Positions 1 through 6,425 are shown, numbered from the stretch's first letter. The stretch: DNA of 7,375 nucleotides from Tardiphaga sp. (GCA_028290765.1 JAQGJF010000923.1:1-7375), one strand, 5' to 3'. Numbers and translations are program-made. Notes: generated by a model not told the origin, from the letters alone.

Positions 1-567
1 ACTGCGCATTACCAGCCCGATCAGGCGGTCGACGTGAGAGCGAATGCGGCCGCTGTTGTCGAGCCAGGCCACACCGGTGCGCAACACCAGCGTGGCGGCA
101 TAGAGTTCCAGCAGCACGTAGAGAAACCAGAGATGGGCCAGCGGAAATCCAGGCAGCACCGGCGGCCAGCCCGGCGCGCCTGGCACCGGACCGCCATTCG
201 GGAAGCTGGCCGCCCAAAAAACCACCGGAACCATCGCTGCGAACAGGATCGGCCATCCGATCACCAGCGGCACCGCGATGCGCTGCAGCCGATCCTTGAT
301 GAAGTCCCAAGCGCCGCGGCGATGGAAACTCATATGGGCGAAAAACCCGGCAATCACAAAGAACGTCGTCATTCGGAACACATGGATGGCAAAGAACAGC
401 ACCGCGAGCGTCATGCTGGGATGATTGTCCTGGATAATCCAGAACCGGGTCGGCGCCGGAACGAAGGAGAGCGTTGCGTGCAGGACGATGCCGAGCAGTA
501 GGGCGACCCCCCTGACGGCGTCAAGAGCGTGCAAGCGTTCCGGTGCGGGGCCAGCGTGGTCAGCCAT
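1..567 (-). CDS. Acyltransferase 3 family membrane protein, OpgC/MdoC-like (partial, C-terminus off the left edge)
   Basis: The reading frame is open from an ATG at 567 to the window edge, giving the first 189 residues. The N-terminus has the R-x10-H motif of acyltransferase-3 proteins (R19 and H30, in LDAVRGVALLLGIVLH). It is followed by a second hydrophobic segment with FFVIAGFF (about 69-76), a basic cytoplasmic stretch FIKDRLQRIAVPL (about 89-101), another helix (about 99-119) and HLWFLYVLLELY (about 145-156). This order is typical of the family, which moves acyl groups across or at the inner membrane onto sugars, glucans or lipids. The arrangement resembles OpgC, which succinylates osmoregulated periplasmic glucans, but the substrate here cannot be read from sequence. 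The start is supported by AGAGG 8 nt upstream. The gene lies 105 nt downstream of an AraC-type regulator on the same strand, which may control it (inference). Confidence 0.85.
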   Translation of the reverse strand, partial: MADHAGPAPERLHALDAVRGVALLLGIVLHATLSFVPAPTRFWIIQDNHPSMTLAVLFFAIHVFRMTTFFVIAGFFAHMSFHRRGAWDFIKDRLQRIAVPLVIGWPILFAAMVPVVFWAASFPNGGPVPGAPGWPPVLPGFPLAHLWFLYVLLELYAATLVLRTGVAWLDNSGRIRSHVDRLIGLVMRS

Positions 568-575
568 GGGGATTG

Positions 576-580
576 CCTCT
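576..580 (-). promoter_or_regulatory. Ribosome binding site of the acyltransferase gene
   Basis: On the minus strand AGAGG lies 8 nt before the ATG at 567. This supports that start, which also lies just before the conserved R-x10-H segment. Confidence 0.55.
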
Positions 581-651
581 GGATCGAACGGTGATTGTCG
601 CTGCGACCCGGAGAATCTGCCGGTCCCTGCAAACCGATGCTCGCCCGATGC

Positions 652-673
652 AGAATTCGGCTAACCGAATTCT
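652..673. repeat. Perfect inverted repeat between the regulator and acyltransferase genes (possible operator)
   Basis: AGAATTCGG (652-660) is followed by a 4-nt loop, CTAA, and then by its exact reverse complement CCGAATTCT (665-673). The repeat begins at the last base of the regulator's TGA stop codon and occupies the promoter-distal end of the 105-nt gap before the acyltransferase gene. Neither strand has a T-run after the stem, so an intrinsic terminator is not supported. A protein-binding site or an mRNA 3' stem is more likely. A third copy of GAATTCGG occurs at 751-758 inside the regulator gene and may be chance. Confidence 0.6.
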
Positions 674-1818
674 CAGCCGGATTGGCCGATTTCCAAATCG
701 CCGTCTTTTTCCGGCGCCGTGGGTTGCGGCCGGCGGAGGGCGTCGCGGCGGAATTCGGTCGGGGTCAGGCCGGTATCGGCTTTGAAGGCGCGATTGAAAG
801 GTCCGATCGACTGGAATCCGGCGTCCAGGGCTATTGTCAGCACCGGCACATCGCGCTGGCTTCCGTCGGACAGCGCCGCCTTGGCTTCGTCCAGCCTGTA
901 GCGATTGAGAAACGTATTGAAGTTGCGATAGCCGAGGCCTTCATTGATGGCCTGCCGCAATCGATATTCCGTCAGGCCGAGCTTGGCCGCCAGCATGCCG
1001 ATGGTGACGCCTTCCTGCCGGTAGATCCGCTCCACGGTCATCAGATGGTCGAGGCGGCGCAACAAAAGCGGAGCGACGGCATCGCGACCGCCATCGGCAG
1101 GCGGTTCGATCCGAGCCGCGCCACCCGCGTGACCGGCCGCATTGGTTGCGACGGCGACCAGGGCGTGACCGGCTGCCGCCGGCTCGAACAGGCTCCATCC
1201 AGCCAGCGCCGCGATGGCCAGCAGACCGACTGCGCTGGCCAGGCTGCCGGAAATGCCGAGGCTGGTAGCCGAGATCGACGTCAGGTCCGAGCCGGACAGG
1301 AGGGCGATGAACAGCAGCGACAAGATAAGCACCGCGACCCGCAGCCGGCGTCGGCCGGCGACCAGGTCGGCGCTCCACGTCCTAATCGTCTGCACGGCGG
1401 CGGAGAATGACAGCACCAGCGCCACGACCGACATCGATCGAACGCCGGCTTTGGCGAGCATCGGCCATGTCGTCCATGTCAGGAACACCGAGAACCAGAT
1501 GCCGACGATGACCAGCCACAGCGCGCCATGCCAGAGCCGAACCGTGAAATCGTCGTCGAATGTCGCCCGCGCCCAGAGCCAGAAGATGACCGGGTTGGCG
1601 GCCAGGATCGGCAGGACCCACCATAGTGCGGCCTTCGGCACGAACGGCGCTGTCACGATCGCATAGGCGGCGCCGCCGATGGCCATGGCCACGCTGAGCC
1701 ATTTGATGGCATCGAGGGGCCGAGCCCGCGCCACCACGACCACCACCATCATCAGGAACAGGCCTGCGGCCGCCCCGCGCAGGCCGAGATCAAGCGCCGT
1801 GACACCCATGCTGTTCAC
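673..1818 (-). CDS. Membrane-embedded AraC-family transcriptional regulator
   Basis: The protein has 381 residues. About seven hydrophobic segments fill the N-terminal half (roughly residues 13-31, 39-57, 64-85, 97-118, 127-144, 158-175 and 188-211). A soluble linker follows, then an AraC-type double helix-turn-helix domain at about 258-360. The first HTH is around VTIGMLAAKLGLTEYRLRQ (271-289). The second is around LTIALDAGFQSIGPFNRAF (327-345), followed by the usual TGLTPTEFRR ending. AraC regulators bind promoter DNA; the membrane half probably senses an envelope signal (inference), and an odd helix number would put the N-terminus in the periplasm if the HTH is cytoplasmic. I chose the GTG at 1818 because GGGGA lies 10 nt upstream; an in-frame ATG three codons later (1809) is the alternative. 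The gene is flanked on the same strand by a DCC-family gene upstream and an acyltransferase downstream. The likely target is that acyltransferase or its own operon, but this is unproven. Confidence 0.88.
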   Translation of the reverse strand: MNSMGVTALDLGLRGAAAGLFLMMVVVVVARARPLDAIKWLSVAMAIGGAAYAIVTAPFVPKAALWWVLPILAANPVIFWLWARATFDDDFTVRLWHGALWLVIVGIWFSVFLTWTTWPMLAKAGVRSMSVVALVLSFSAAVQTIRTWSADLVAGRRRLRVAVLILSLLFIALLSGSDLTSISATSLGISGSLASAVGLLAIAALAGWSLFEPAAAGHALVAVATNAAGHAGGAARIEPPADGGRDAVAPLLLRRLDHLMTVERIYRQEGVTIGMLAAKLGLTEYRLRQAINEGLGYRNFNTFLNRYRLDEAKAALSDGSQRDVPVLTIALDAGFQSIGPFNRAFKADTGLTPTEFRRDALRRPQPTAPEKDGDLEIGQSG

Positions 1819-1828
1819 AATCGAACGA

Positions 1829-1833
1829 TCCCC
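1829..1833 (-). promoter_or_regulatory. Ribosome binding site deciding the GTG start of the AraC-type regulator
   Basis: GGGGA on the minus strand lies 10 nt before the GTG at 1818 but 19 nt before the alternative ATG at 1809. It therefore favours GTG. The rest of the 78-nt gap (1819-1897) holds an AT-rich stretch AATATTTTAG (minus strand, 1855-1846) that could be part of a promoter, but I find no matching -35 element. Confidence 0.45.
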
Positions 1834-1897
1834 GCCTGCGAAGGCTAAAATATTCTGCCATCAGAGAGCCGCCGTTCGGTAAGTCAAGTGCGGACGT

Positions 1898-2320
1898 CTA
1901 CTCCAGCACCCGGCTCCTGAATGACGCGTCGCCCAGAAAGCAGACTTCATACTTGCCGAAAATGCGGTAACGGTTCTTTGCGACCAAATTGTAAACCTCG
2001 TCGCGCAGCGGCTTTGGAAAGGCGCGCAAGATGTGCACCAACTGCCAGCCCGGCAAGTTGGACAGCACCGTCAGCGCCGCGTCGGATTTGAAATAGGCCG
2101 TGCCGCCATGGATCACGGCGTTGGTGTCGGGATCGGCGGGATCGATGCCGAACGCCTGCGCCAGCCGTTGGCCATAGTCGGATTGAATGGCGGTGAAGCG
2201 AAATTGCCCTTTGACGTCGCGCGCCGCGATGAAGCGGATCCAGCGCGAACAGAAAATGCAGACGCCGTCGTACAGGATGACGTCGTCATCCGGCCACCGG
2301 GCAGCGTTGGCCTGTTCCAT
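1898..2320 (-). CDS. Thiol-disulfide oxidoreductase DCC family protein (DUF393)
   Basis: The product is 140 residues, the usual size for the family. The N-terminus carries the family signature VILYDGVCIFCSRWIRF, with Asp18 and the CxxC pair Cys21/Cys24. The C-terminal half has the second conserved block, VAKNRYRIFGKYEVC, ending in Cys127. DCC proteins are predicted thioredoxin-like thiol-disulfide oxidoreductases, but their substrates are largely unknown. No signal peptide is seen, so a cytoplasmic or membrane-surface location is likely. I chose the ATG at 2320: its A is the last base of the upstream gene's stop codon (TGATG, a 1-nt overlap), which points to translational re-initiation. A TTG one codon earlier (2323) is possible but less likely. 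It is the last gene of the tight four-gene cluster. Confidence 0.88.
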   Translation of the reverse strand: MEQANAARWPDDDVILYDGVCIFCSRWIRFIAARDVKGQFRFTAIQSDYGQRLAQAFGIDPADPDTNAVIHGGTAYFKSDAALTVLSNLPGWQLVHILRAFPKPLRDEVYNLVAKNRYRIFGKYEVCFLGDASFRSRVLE

Positions 2321-3639
2321 CAACGGTTATCCAGCGTCAGCAGCGCCACGACCATCAGCACGATCGCCGGACCGGTCTTGACCAGCGCGCCGAGCGGCTC
2401 GATCCACAAATCCGGCGTCAGCAGTGCCGCGCCAGCCATGTAGCCGAGCGACACCACGATGCCGGCGATCAATCCCGCCGCACTGGTGCGACGAAACGCG
2501 ATCAGGCCTCCGACCGTCATGTCCATCACGCTACTGCCGACGGTGAAAGGGTGGACCAGCGCGGGCGGAAAATGATGCGCCGTCAAAATCGCCGCGGCGG
2601 CGTCATAGGAGATGATCAGCGCGATGAAGCCGGACAGGATCCAGAACAGCGCGAGGCTTAAGATGGTCAGCGCCTTGATCAGGAACAGCCGCGCGAACCA
2701 TTTGTCCTGAATGGTGGCGGTGCGGCTGCCGATCCGCTGCTCGATCGTAATCGGTGCGATGCCGGTCGCCGTCATCCATGGCGACGGGTCGCCAGTGACG
2801 CCGCGGCGCAATTCGGCGATCGCGGTCGAGCGCATCGGTGGCGACCAGCCGAGCCGGCTGGCCAGATCGCCCAATCGCGCGCCGAGATCCAGCATGAAGG
2901 CCGGCAGCGCGATCCGCGATCCGGTCGCGGTGCCGAGCGACCAGCGGAACTGCTCGATCACCGCCCCGAGCGTGATCGGCTGCGGCTGCATCAGGTCCCA
3001 TGTCACATCGCCCGCCGCCTTGTGCTCGGCGAGCCAGGCGATGGTGGCGGCGATGTCTTCGACCGCCACGGGCTGAAACGGCGTCGCGGCCCCGCGGGCA
3101 GAAACATCGAGCGGGAACGCCGCCAGCGCCCGCAGCATGGCGCTGCCGCCATAGGCCGACGGCGCGATGACGAAGCCGGGCCGCAGGATCGCGTACGGCA
3201 CGCCGGAGGCGGCGATCAGGCGTTCGGCCTCGCGCTTGGTGGTGCTGAAGGCGGTGCGGTCGTCATCGGCGCTGCCCGGAATCGAAATCTGGACCAGGCG
3301 AACGGCGCGGCCACCGGCCTTGATCGCTTGCAACAGCCGCTCGACGAAATCGCGGTGCACCGCGCGCGTGTCGCTGCCGGCGCCGTCCTGCAGAACGCCG
3401 AGGCAATTGACGATTAGCTCGCTGGCTTGATCCTCGATCAGTTGCGCCAGCGCGCCCGACTCCATCGACAGGATCGGCCGCTCCAGATCGAACGAGGTCG
3501 ACTTTTGCGAGGCCGCGAATTTTCGCGCGACGCCGGTGACGTGAAAGCCCCGTGCGCGCAGATCGTCGGTCACGAATCGGCCGATCAGTCCGGAGGCGCC
3601 GAGCACGAGGATTCTGCAATGTGATCGATCTTCGCTCAT
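2320..3639 (-). CDS. Atypical SDR (NAD(P)-binding) domain fused to a DoxX-like membrane domain
   Basis: The protein has 439 residues in two parts. Residues 9-300 form an extended/atypical short-chain dehydrogenase domain. The dinucleotide-binding motif GASGLIG is at 14-20, VNCLGVLQ at about 78-84 matches the usual NxxG-like strand, and YAILRPGFVIAP is at 149-160. The catalytic YxxxK position reads FSTTK (131-135), so the Tyr is Phe. Residues about 310-436 form a hydrophobic DoxX-like domain with four predicted helices (about 317-343, 364-382, 387-406 and 418-435). The protein is therefore probably anchored in the inner membrane with the nucleotide-binding domain in the cytoplasm. A fused SDR/DoxX-like layout is, to my knowledge, seen in other proteobacteria, but its substrate is not known. 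GGGGA lies 4 nt before the ATG at 3639. The gene starts 10 nt after the DUF2269 stop and overlaps the DCC gene by 1 nt. Confidence 0.85.
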   Translation of the reverse strand: MSEDRSHCRILVLGASGLIGRFVTDDLRARGFHVTGVARKFAASQKSTSFDLERPILSMESGALAQLIEDQASELIVNCLGVLQDGAGSDTRAVHRDFVERLLQAIKAGGRAVRLVQISIPGSADDDRTAFSTTKREAERLIAASGVPYAILRPGFVIAPSAYGGSAMLRALAAFPLDVSARGAATPFQPVAVEDIAATIAWLAEHKAAGDVTWDLMQPQPITLGAVIEQFRWSLGTATGSRIALPAFMLDLGARLGDLASRLGWSPPMRSTAIAELRRGVTGDPSPWMTATGIAPITIEQRIGSRTATIQDKWFARLFLIKALTILSLALFWILSGFIALIISYDAAAAILTAHHFPPALVHPFTVGSSVMDMTVGGLIAFRRTSAAGLIAGIVVSLGYMAGAALLTPDLWIEPLGALVKTGPAIVLMVVALLTLDNR

Positions 3640-3649
3640 CTCATCCCCG

Positions 3650-4120
3650 CTAGAAAATTGGCTTGGCGATCATCAGCCACAGGATGGCCATGACCGCGCC
3701 GAAGCCGGGAATGCCGAACAGGAACCAGCGGCGATACAGCATGAAATAGCGCGCCGGCAGCGGCGTGTTCTGCGCTGCAGCCAGCCGCGCCAGGTCGCGC
3801 ATTTCGATCTGCATGAAAACCACCGGGATCCAGCACAGCCCCGCCACCGCATAAAGGCCGAGCGAAGTGGCAAGCCATCGCTCGCTCAGCGACGTCGCCG
3901 ACAGCGCCATCAGCACACCGCCGGTGATCGGCTGCAGCACCACGGCCGAGGCGGTGAACAGCATATCGGCGATGACGACACTCGCCGCCGTGCGCGCGAT
4001 GAAGGCCGGATCGCCACTGCGATGCGCCATCAGCATGAAGAAGGCGATGCCGCTTCCGGTGCCGAGGATCACGATGGCGCCGAGCACATGAACATATTTG
4101 ACGATGAAATACAGGATCAT
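3650..4120 (-). CDS. DUF2269-like four-helix integral membrane protein
   Basis: The product is 156 residues, mostly hydrophobic, with four predicted membrane helices at about 4-32, 46-73, 84-106 and 131-151. The start MILYFIVKYVHVLGAIVILGTG, with His11 in the first helix, and the later basic loop YFMLYRRWFLFGIPGF resemble predicted membrane proteins of the DUF2269 family, whose function is unknown. A role in redox or cofactor binding through His11 is only a guess. I chose the ATG at 4120 because it begins the hydrophobic helix directly and overlaps the upstream hydrolase stop as ATGA (4-nt overlap). The open frame extends 31 codons further upstream, but that part is antisense-like, Arg-rich sequence lying inside the hydrolase gene. 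The gene sits between the hydrolase and the SDR-DoxX gene in the same operon. Confidence 0.8.
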   Translation of the reverse strand: MILYFIVKYVHVLGAIVILGTGSGIAFFMLMAHRSGDPAFIARTAASVVIADMLFTASAVVLQPITGGVLMALSATSLSERWLATSLGLYAVAGLCWIPVVFMQIEMRDLARLAAAQNTPLPARYFMLYRRWFLFGIPGFGAVMAILWLMIAKPIF

Positions 4121-5013
4121 CGCGCTCTCGCCGGCTTCGCCATGATCGCCTTCATCGCATTGTCGAGCGTCGGCCCAAAGATCTCTTCGCCGCCGTCGGT
4201 TTCCGCCAGCCAATGGCCTTCGCTGCGGAATTCCGGCAGCGCGCGAAAATCCACTCTGTCGCCGCCGGCGCGGAAGGCGTCGGCCAGTTGTCGCGACAGC
4301 GCCGGCGAAAAATAGCTGTCGTTGCGCGCCACCAGCCAGATCACCGGCACGCGCGCGGCCTTGCCGAATTCGGCCGCTGCCGTCGTGAGGGTGTGCGGGG
4401 CGCAGACCTGGTTGGGGCGGTCATTGGCGTGTCCGCCGCGGCCCGGCGAAAACGCGATGATCGCCGCCGTGCCTTGCGGATTTTGTCCGGCCAGCGCCAG
4501 CGCGCCCCAACCGCCGGCCGAGTGGCCGAGAATCACCGTTCCGTTTTGCCGGACAAAGGCCTGCTGGCGCATATAGGCCAGCGCCGTGGCGATCGAGTCG
4601 GCGGTCGCCTGTCCGGCACGCACATAATTGGCCTCGTCGCAGCCGCTTTGGTCCTCGAGGTATCGTCCGCCGGTCCCGCCATGGCCGGGCCGCTCCGGCA
4701 CCAGCACCGCATATCCCCGCGCCACCAGCCACGACGCCAGTGCGCGGTATTGCGGCTGCGACATTTGCGCCCGGCGCAATACGTTTTCCGTGGAGGCGTG
4801 GGCGATGATGGCCAGCGGAAACGGCCCGTCGCCCGGCGGCCGGTACAGCAGCGCATGCGCCGCGGTGTTTCGATCCGGCGACGGAATCCGCCATTGCTGG
4901 CTGCGGTCCGGAGACGCTTCGGCGGATTGTGCGCCGAACGGCGTTTGCGCCTCGGCCTGCGCGATCAAGCCGCCCAGTCCGATCACCAAACACAACAACT
5001 TGAACAACGGCAT
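4117..5013 (-). CDS. Exported alpha/beta hydrolase (dienelactone hydrolase-like)
   Basis: The product is 298 residues. It begins with a signal peptide, MPLFKLLCLVIGLGGLIAQAEA, with likely cleavage after AEA at residue 22, so the enzyme should act in the periplasm or outside the cell. The alpha/beta-hydrolase triad is visible: nucleophile Ser165 in GHSAGG (163-168), Asp232 in VARNDSYFSP and His267 in SEGHW. PLAIIAHAS (66-74) matches the oxyanion-hole strand. GYAVLVPERPGHGGTGG (100-116) matches the next strand and loop. Cys125 and Cys204 could form a disulfide in the periplasm. The substrate is unknown; an esterase or acyl hydrolase is likely. I chose the ATG at 5013 for the signal peptide, although the ribosome binding site there is weak. 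The open frame reaches 5208, but the extra 65 residues have no recognisable character. It is the first gene of the four-gene operon, with its stop overlapping the DUF2269 start by 4 nt. Confidence 0.85.
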   Translation of the reverse strand: MPLFKLLCLVIGLGGLIAQAEAQTPFGAQSAEASPDRSQQWRIPSPDRNTAAHALLYRPPGDGPFPLAIIAHASTENVLRRAQMSQPQYRALASWLVARGYAVLVPERPGHGGTGGRYLEDQSGCDEANYVRAGQATADSIATALAYMRQQAFVRQNGTVILGHSAGGWGALALAGQNPQGTAAIIAFSPGRGGHANDRPNQVCAPHTLTTAAAEFGKAARVPVIWLVARNDSYFSPALSRQLADAFRAGGDRVDFRALPEFRSEGHWLAETDGGEEIFGPTLDNAMKAIMAKPARAR

Positions 5014-5298
5014 TTGGAGCCCGGAGCGATGGAACAACGGAAGTCGGCCGCAGTCAGAATAGCTGTACCGAATCAGATCCGGCGCATTTTCTGCCACTAG
5101 GTATCCGGACCACTTAGCCGGAAGTTGCCGTTTCGGGCCGCTACACCCGGGAAAATACGGAACGGAAGGCCTTTCAGGACCCGCGCTGTCCTCTTTCGGC
5201 ACAACCAAACGTCAAAACTGATGCAAAAAATCCACAGGTTAACCGATAATTAAGGATGGACCTTGAAGCCGGCGCGCTGACTTGCTTTGATTGCACCC
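5014..5298. promoter_or_regulatory. Divergent intergenic region between the hydrolase operon and the GNAT gene
   Basis: This 285-bp region must hold the promoters of the minus-strand operon and of the plus-strand acetyltransferase. The right end is the most AT-rich part. It contains GATAAT at 5245-5250, a good -10-like hexamer for the plus strand, but no convincing -35 lies 16-18 nt upstream. On the minus strand TTGACG (5215-5210) looks like a -35 but lacks a good -10 at 17 nt. A short inverted repeat, AGGAC/GTCCT with a 7-nt loop, lies at 5176-5192 with no T-run. No conserved gene is visible here. Confidence 0.5.
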
Positions 5299-5808
5299 AT
5301 GAGCACAACCCTGATCGAGGTTCGGCCGGCCAAAGCTGCGGATGCGTCCGCGGTGGCTTCCACCCATGACGAAGCCTGGCGTTCCGCCTATCAGGGGATC
5401 ATTCCCGGCGCCGAACTCGAAAAGCTGATCAACCGCCGCGGCCCGCAATGGTGGGACAGCGCGATCCGCAAGGGCAGCCGCGTCAGCGTGTTGGTGTTCG
5501 GCGACAAGGTTGCCGGCTATGCCAATTACGGCCGCAACCGCGCCCGCAGCCTGCATTTCGAAGGCGAGATCTACGAATTGTATCTGCGCCCCGAATTTCA
5601 GGGTCTCGGCTTCGGCCGCCGGCTGTTCACCTCCGCCAAACGTGATCTGGTGCAGAGCGGCCTGAAGAGCATGGTGATCTGGGCGCTCTCCGACAACGAG
5701 CCCGCCACCGAATTCTATCGCGCGCTGGGCGGCCGCATGGTCGCCCGCTCGTCGGAGCGCTTCGGTCCGAAGTCGCTGGACAAGGTCGCCTTCGCCTGGA
5801 CCAATTGA
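5299..5808 (+). CDS. GNAT family N-acetyltransferase
   Basis: The product is 169 residues, normal for a single GNAT domain. [20 protein letters not shown] (91-110) contains the beta-4 strand and the acetyl-CoA pyrophosphate-binding loop of motif A, Q101-G-L-G-F-G106. The C-terminal [18 protein letters not shown] (133-150) is the usual motif-B region with the conserved FY. The N-terminal [31 protein letters not shown] (from about residue 6) is typical of the group that starts with an 'RxAxxxDA' strand and helix. The acceptor substrate (small molecule, peptide or protein N-terminus) cannot be told from sequence. I chose the ATG at 5299; a TTG four codons upstream (5287) is in frame, and neither has a strong ribosome binding site. 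It stands alone, divergent from the hydrolase operon and 76 nt before ppa. Confidence 0.88.
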   Translation: MSTTLIEVRPAKAADASAVASTHDEAWRSAYQGIIPGAELEKLINRRGPQWWDSAIRKGSRVSVLVFGDKVAGYANYGRNRARSLHFEGEIYELYLRPEFQGLGFGRRLFTSAKRDLVQSGLKSMVIWALSDNEPATEFYRALGGRMVARSSERFGPKSLDKVAFAWTN

Positions 5809-5825
5809 GTTTCCAGAACTCGCCG

Positions 5826-5855
5826 CTGTCAGGCGGTCTCGGCGCACCCTATATT
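5826..5855 (+). promoter_or_regulatory. ppa: Candidate sigma-70-type promoter of ppa
   Basis: CTGTCA (5826-5831) and CTATAT (5849-5854; or TATATT, 5850-5855) are 17-18 nt apart, matching the usual housekeeping promoter layout. Transcription would start about 5861, leaving a short leader before the ppa ribosome binding site. This is a pattern match only. Confidence 0.4.
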
Positions 5856-5874
5856 TCGCCCATCAAAGCTATGC

Positions 5875-5878
5875 GGAG
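5875..5878 (+). promoter_or_regulatory. ppa: Ribosome binding site of ppa
   Basis: GGAG lies 6 nt before the ATG at 5885 and fixes that start. Confidence 0.6.
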
Positions 5879-5884
5879 TTCCCG

Positions 5885-6412
5885 ATGCGTATCGACGCCA
5901 TTTCGTTAGGCGTTAACCCGCCCCATGAGGTCAATGTCATCATCGAAGTGCCGGTGGGCGGGGAGCCGATCAAGTACGAGATGGATAAGGAAGCCGGTAC
6001 GTTAGTAGTCGACCGGTTTCTTTATACCGCCATGCGCTATCCCGGGAATTACGGCTTCATTCCCCATACGCTGTCGGAGGATGGCGATCCCTGCGACGTG
6101 CTGGTCGCCAACACCCGCGCCATTGTGCCGGGGGCGGTGATGAGCGTGCGCCCGGTCGGCGTGCTGATGATGGAAGACGAGGCCGGCGGCGACGAGAAGA
6201 TCATCGCGGTGCCTTCCTCCAAACTGACCCAGCGCTACGACAAGGTGAAGACCTACAGCGACCTGCCGGAGATCACGCTGCAGCAGATCCAGCATTTCTT
6301 CGAGCACTACAAGGACCTCGAACCCGGCAAGTGGGTGAAGGTGCTGCGCTGGGGCGACGCCGCGGATGCGCATCGGCTGATCCTGGAAGGGATTGAACGC
6401 GCCAAGAAGTAA
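5885..6412 (+). CDS. ppa: Inorganic pyrophosphatase (family I, soluble)
   Basis: The enzyme hydrolyses pyrophosphate to two phosphates in the cytoplasm, pulling nucleic acid, protein and lipid synthesis forward. The 175-residue length is that of bacterial family I enzymes. The signature [10 protein letters not shown] is at 65-74, with the metal-binding acids Asp66, Asp68 and Asp71. The other active-site residues known from the E. coli enzyme are present, shifted by one: Glu21, Lys30, Arg44, Tyr56, Asp98, Asp103, Lys105, Tyr142 and Lys143. No key residue is missing, so it should be active and Mg-dependent. The ATG at 5885 has a GGAG 6 nt upstream and a promoter-like sequence further up. An M20 peptidase gene follows 25 nt after the stop, probably on the same transcript. 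Confidence 0.97.
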   Translation: MRIDAISLGVNPPHEVNVIIEVPVGGEPIKYEMDKEAGTLVVDRFLYTAMRYPGNYGFIPHTLSEDGDPCDVLVANTRAIVPGAVMSVRPVGVLMMEDEAGGDEKIIAVPSSKLTQRYDKVKTYSDLPEITLQQIQHFFEHYKDLEPGKWVKVLRWGDAADAHRLILEGIERAKK

Positions 6413-6425
6413 GTCTTCCGCGAAC

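Noticed and set aside
34..501. 155-codon plus-strand frame over the acyltransferase region
   Set aside because: The minus strand codes for a membrane protein with the R-x10-H motif. The plus-strand product is a low-complexity Arg/His/Glu-rich shadow.
652..673. Inverted repeat as a rho-independent terminator
   Set aside because: The stem is perfect but only moderately GC-rich, and no T-run follows it on either strand.
595..1410. 271-codon open frame on the plus strand antisense to the AraC-type regulator
   Set aside because: The opposite strand encodes clear AraC helix-turn-helix motifs. The plus-strand product has no recognisable domain and is a typical high-G+C shadow frame.
1859..1887. 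Promoter for the regulator built on TTGACT (minus strand, 1887-1882)
   Set aside because: The hexamer 17 nt downstream is CTGATG, a poor -10, and the AT-rich AATATTTTAG is about 27 nt away, too far for a standard promoter.
4121..4213. Extended N-terminus (31 more codons) for the DUF2269 protein
   Set aside because: It lies entirely within the hydrolase gene and would put an Arg-rich segment before the first membrane helix. The ATG at 4120 with the ATGA overlap is a better start.
4213..5100. 295-codon open frame on the plus strand antisense to the hydrolase
   Set aside because: The product is rich in Arg, Ala, Gln and His with no motif, while the minus strand has a signal peptide and a full Ser-Asp-His triad.
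5014..5208. Extended N-terminus (65 more codons) for the hydrolase
   Set aside because: The signal peptide begins at the ATG at 5013, and a signal peptide buried after 65 residues would not make sense.
5239..5847. 202-codon minus-strand frame across the GNAT gene
   Set aside because: The GNAT motifs on the plus strand are clear, and the antisense product has no domain or ribosome binding site that I can see.
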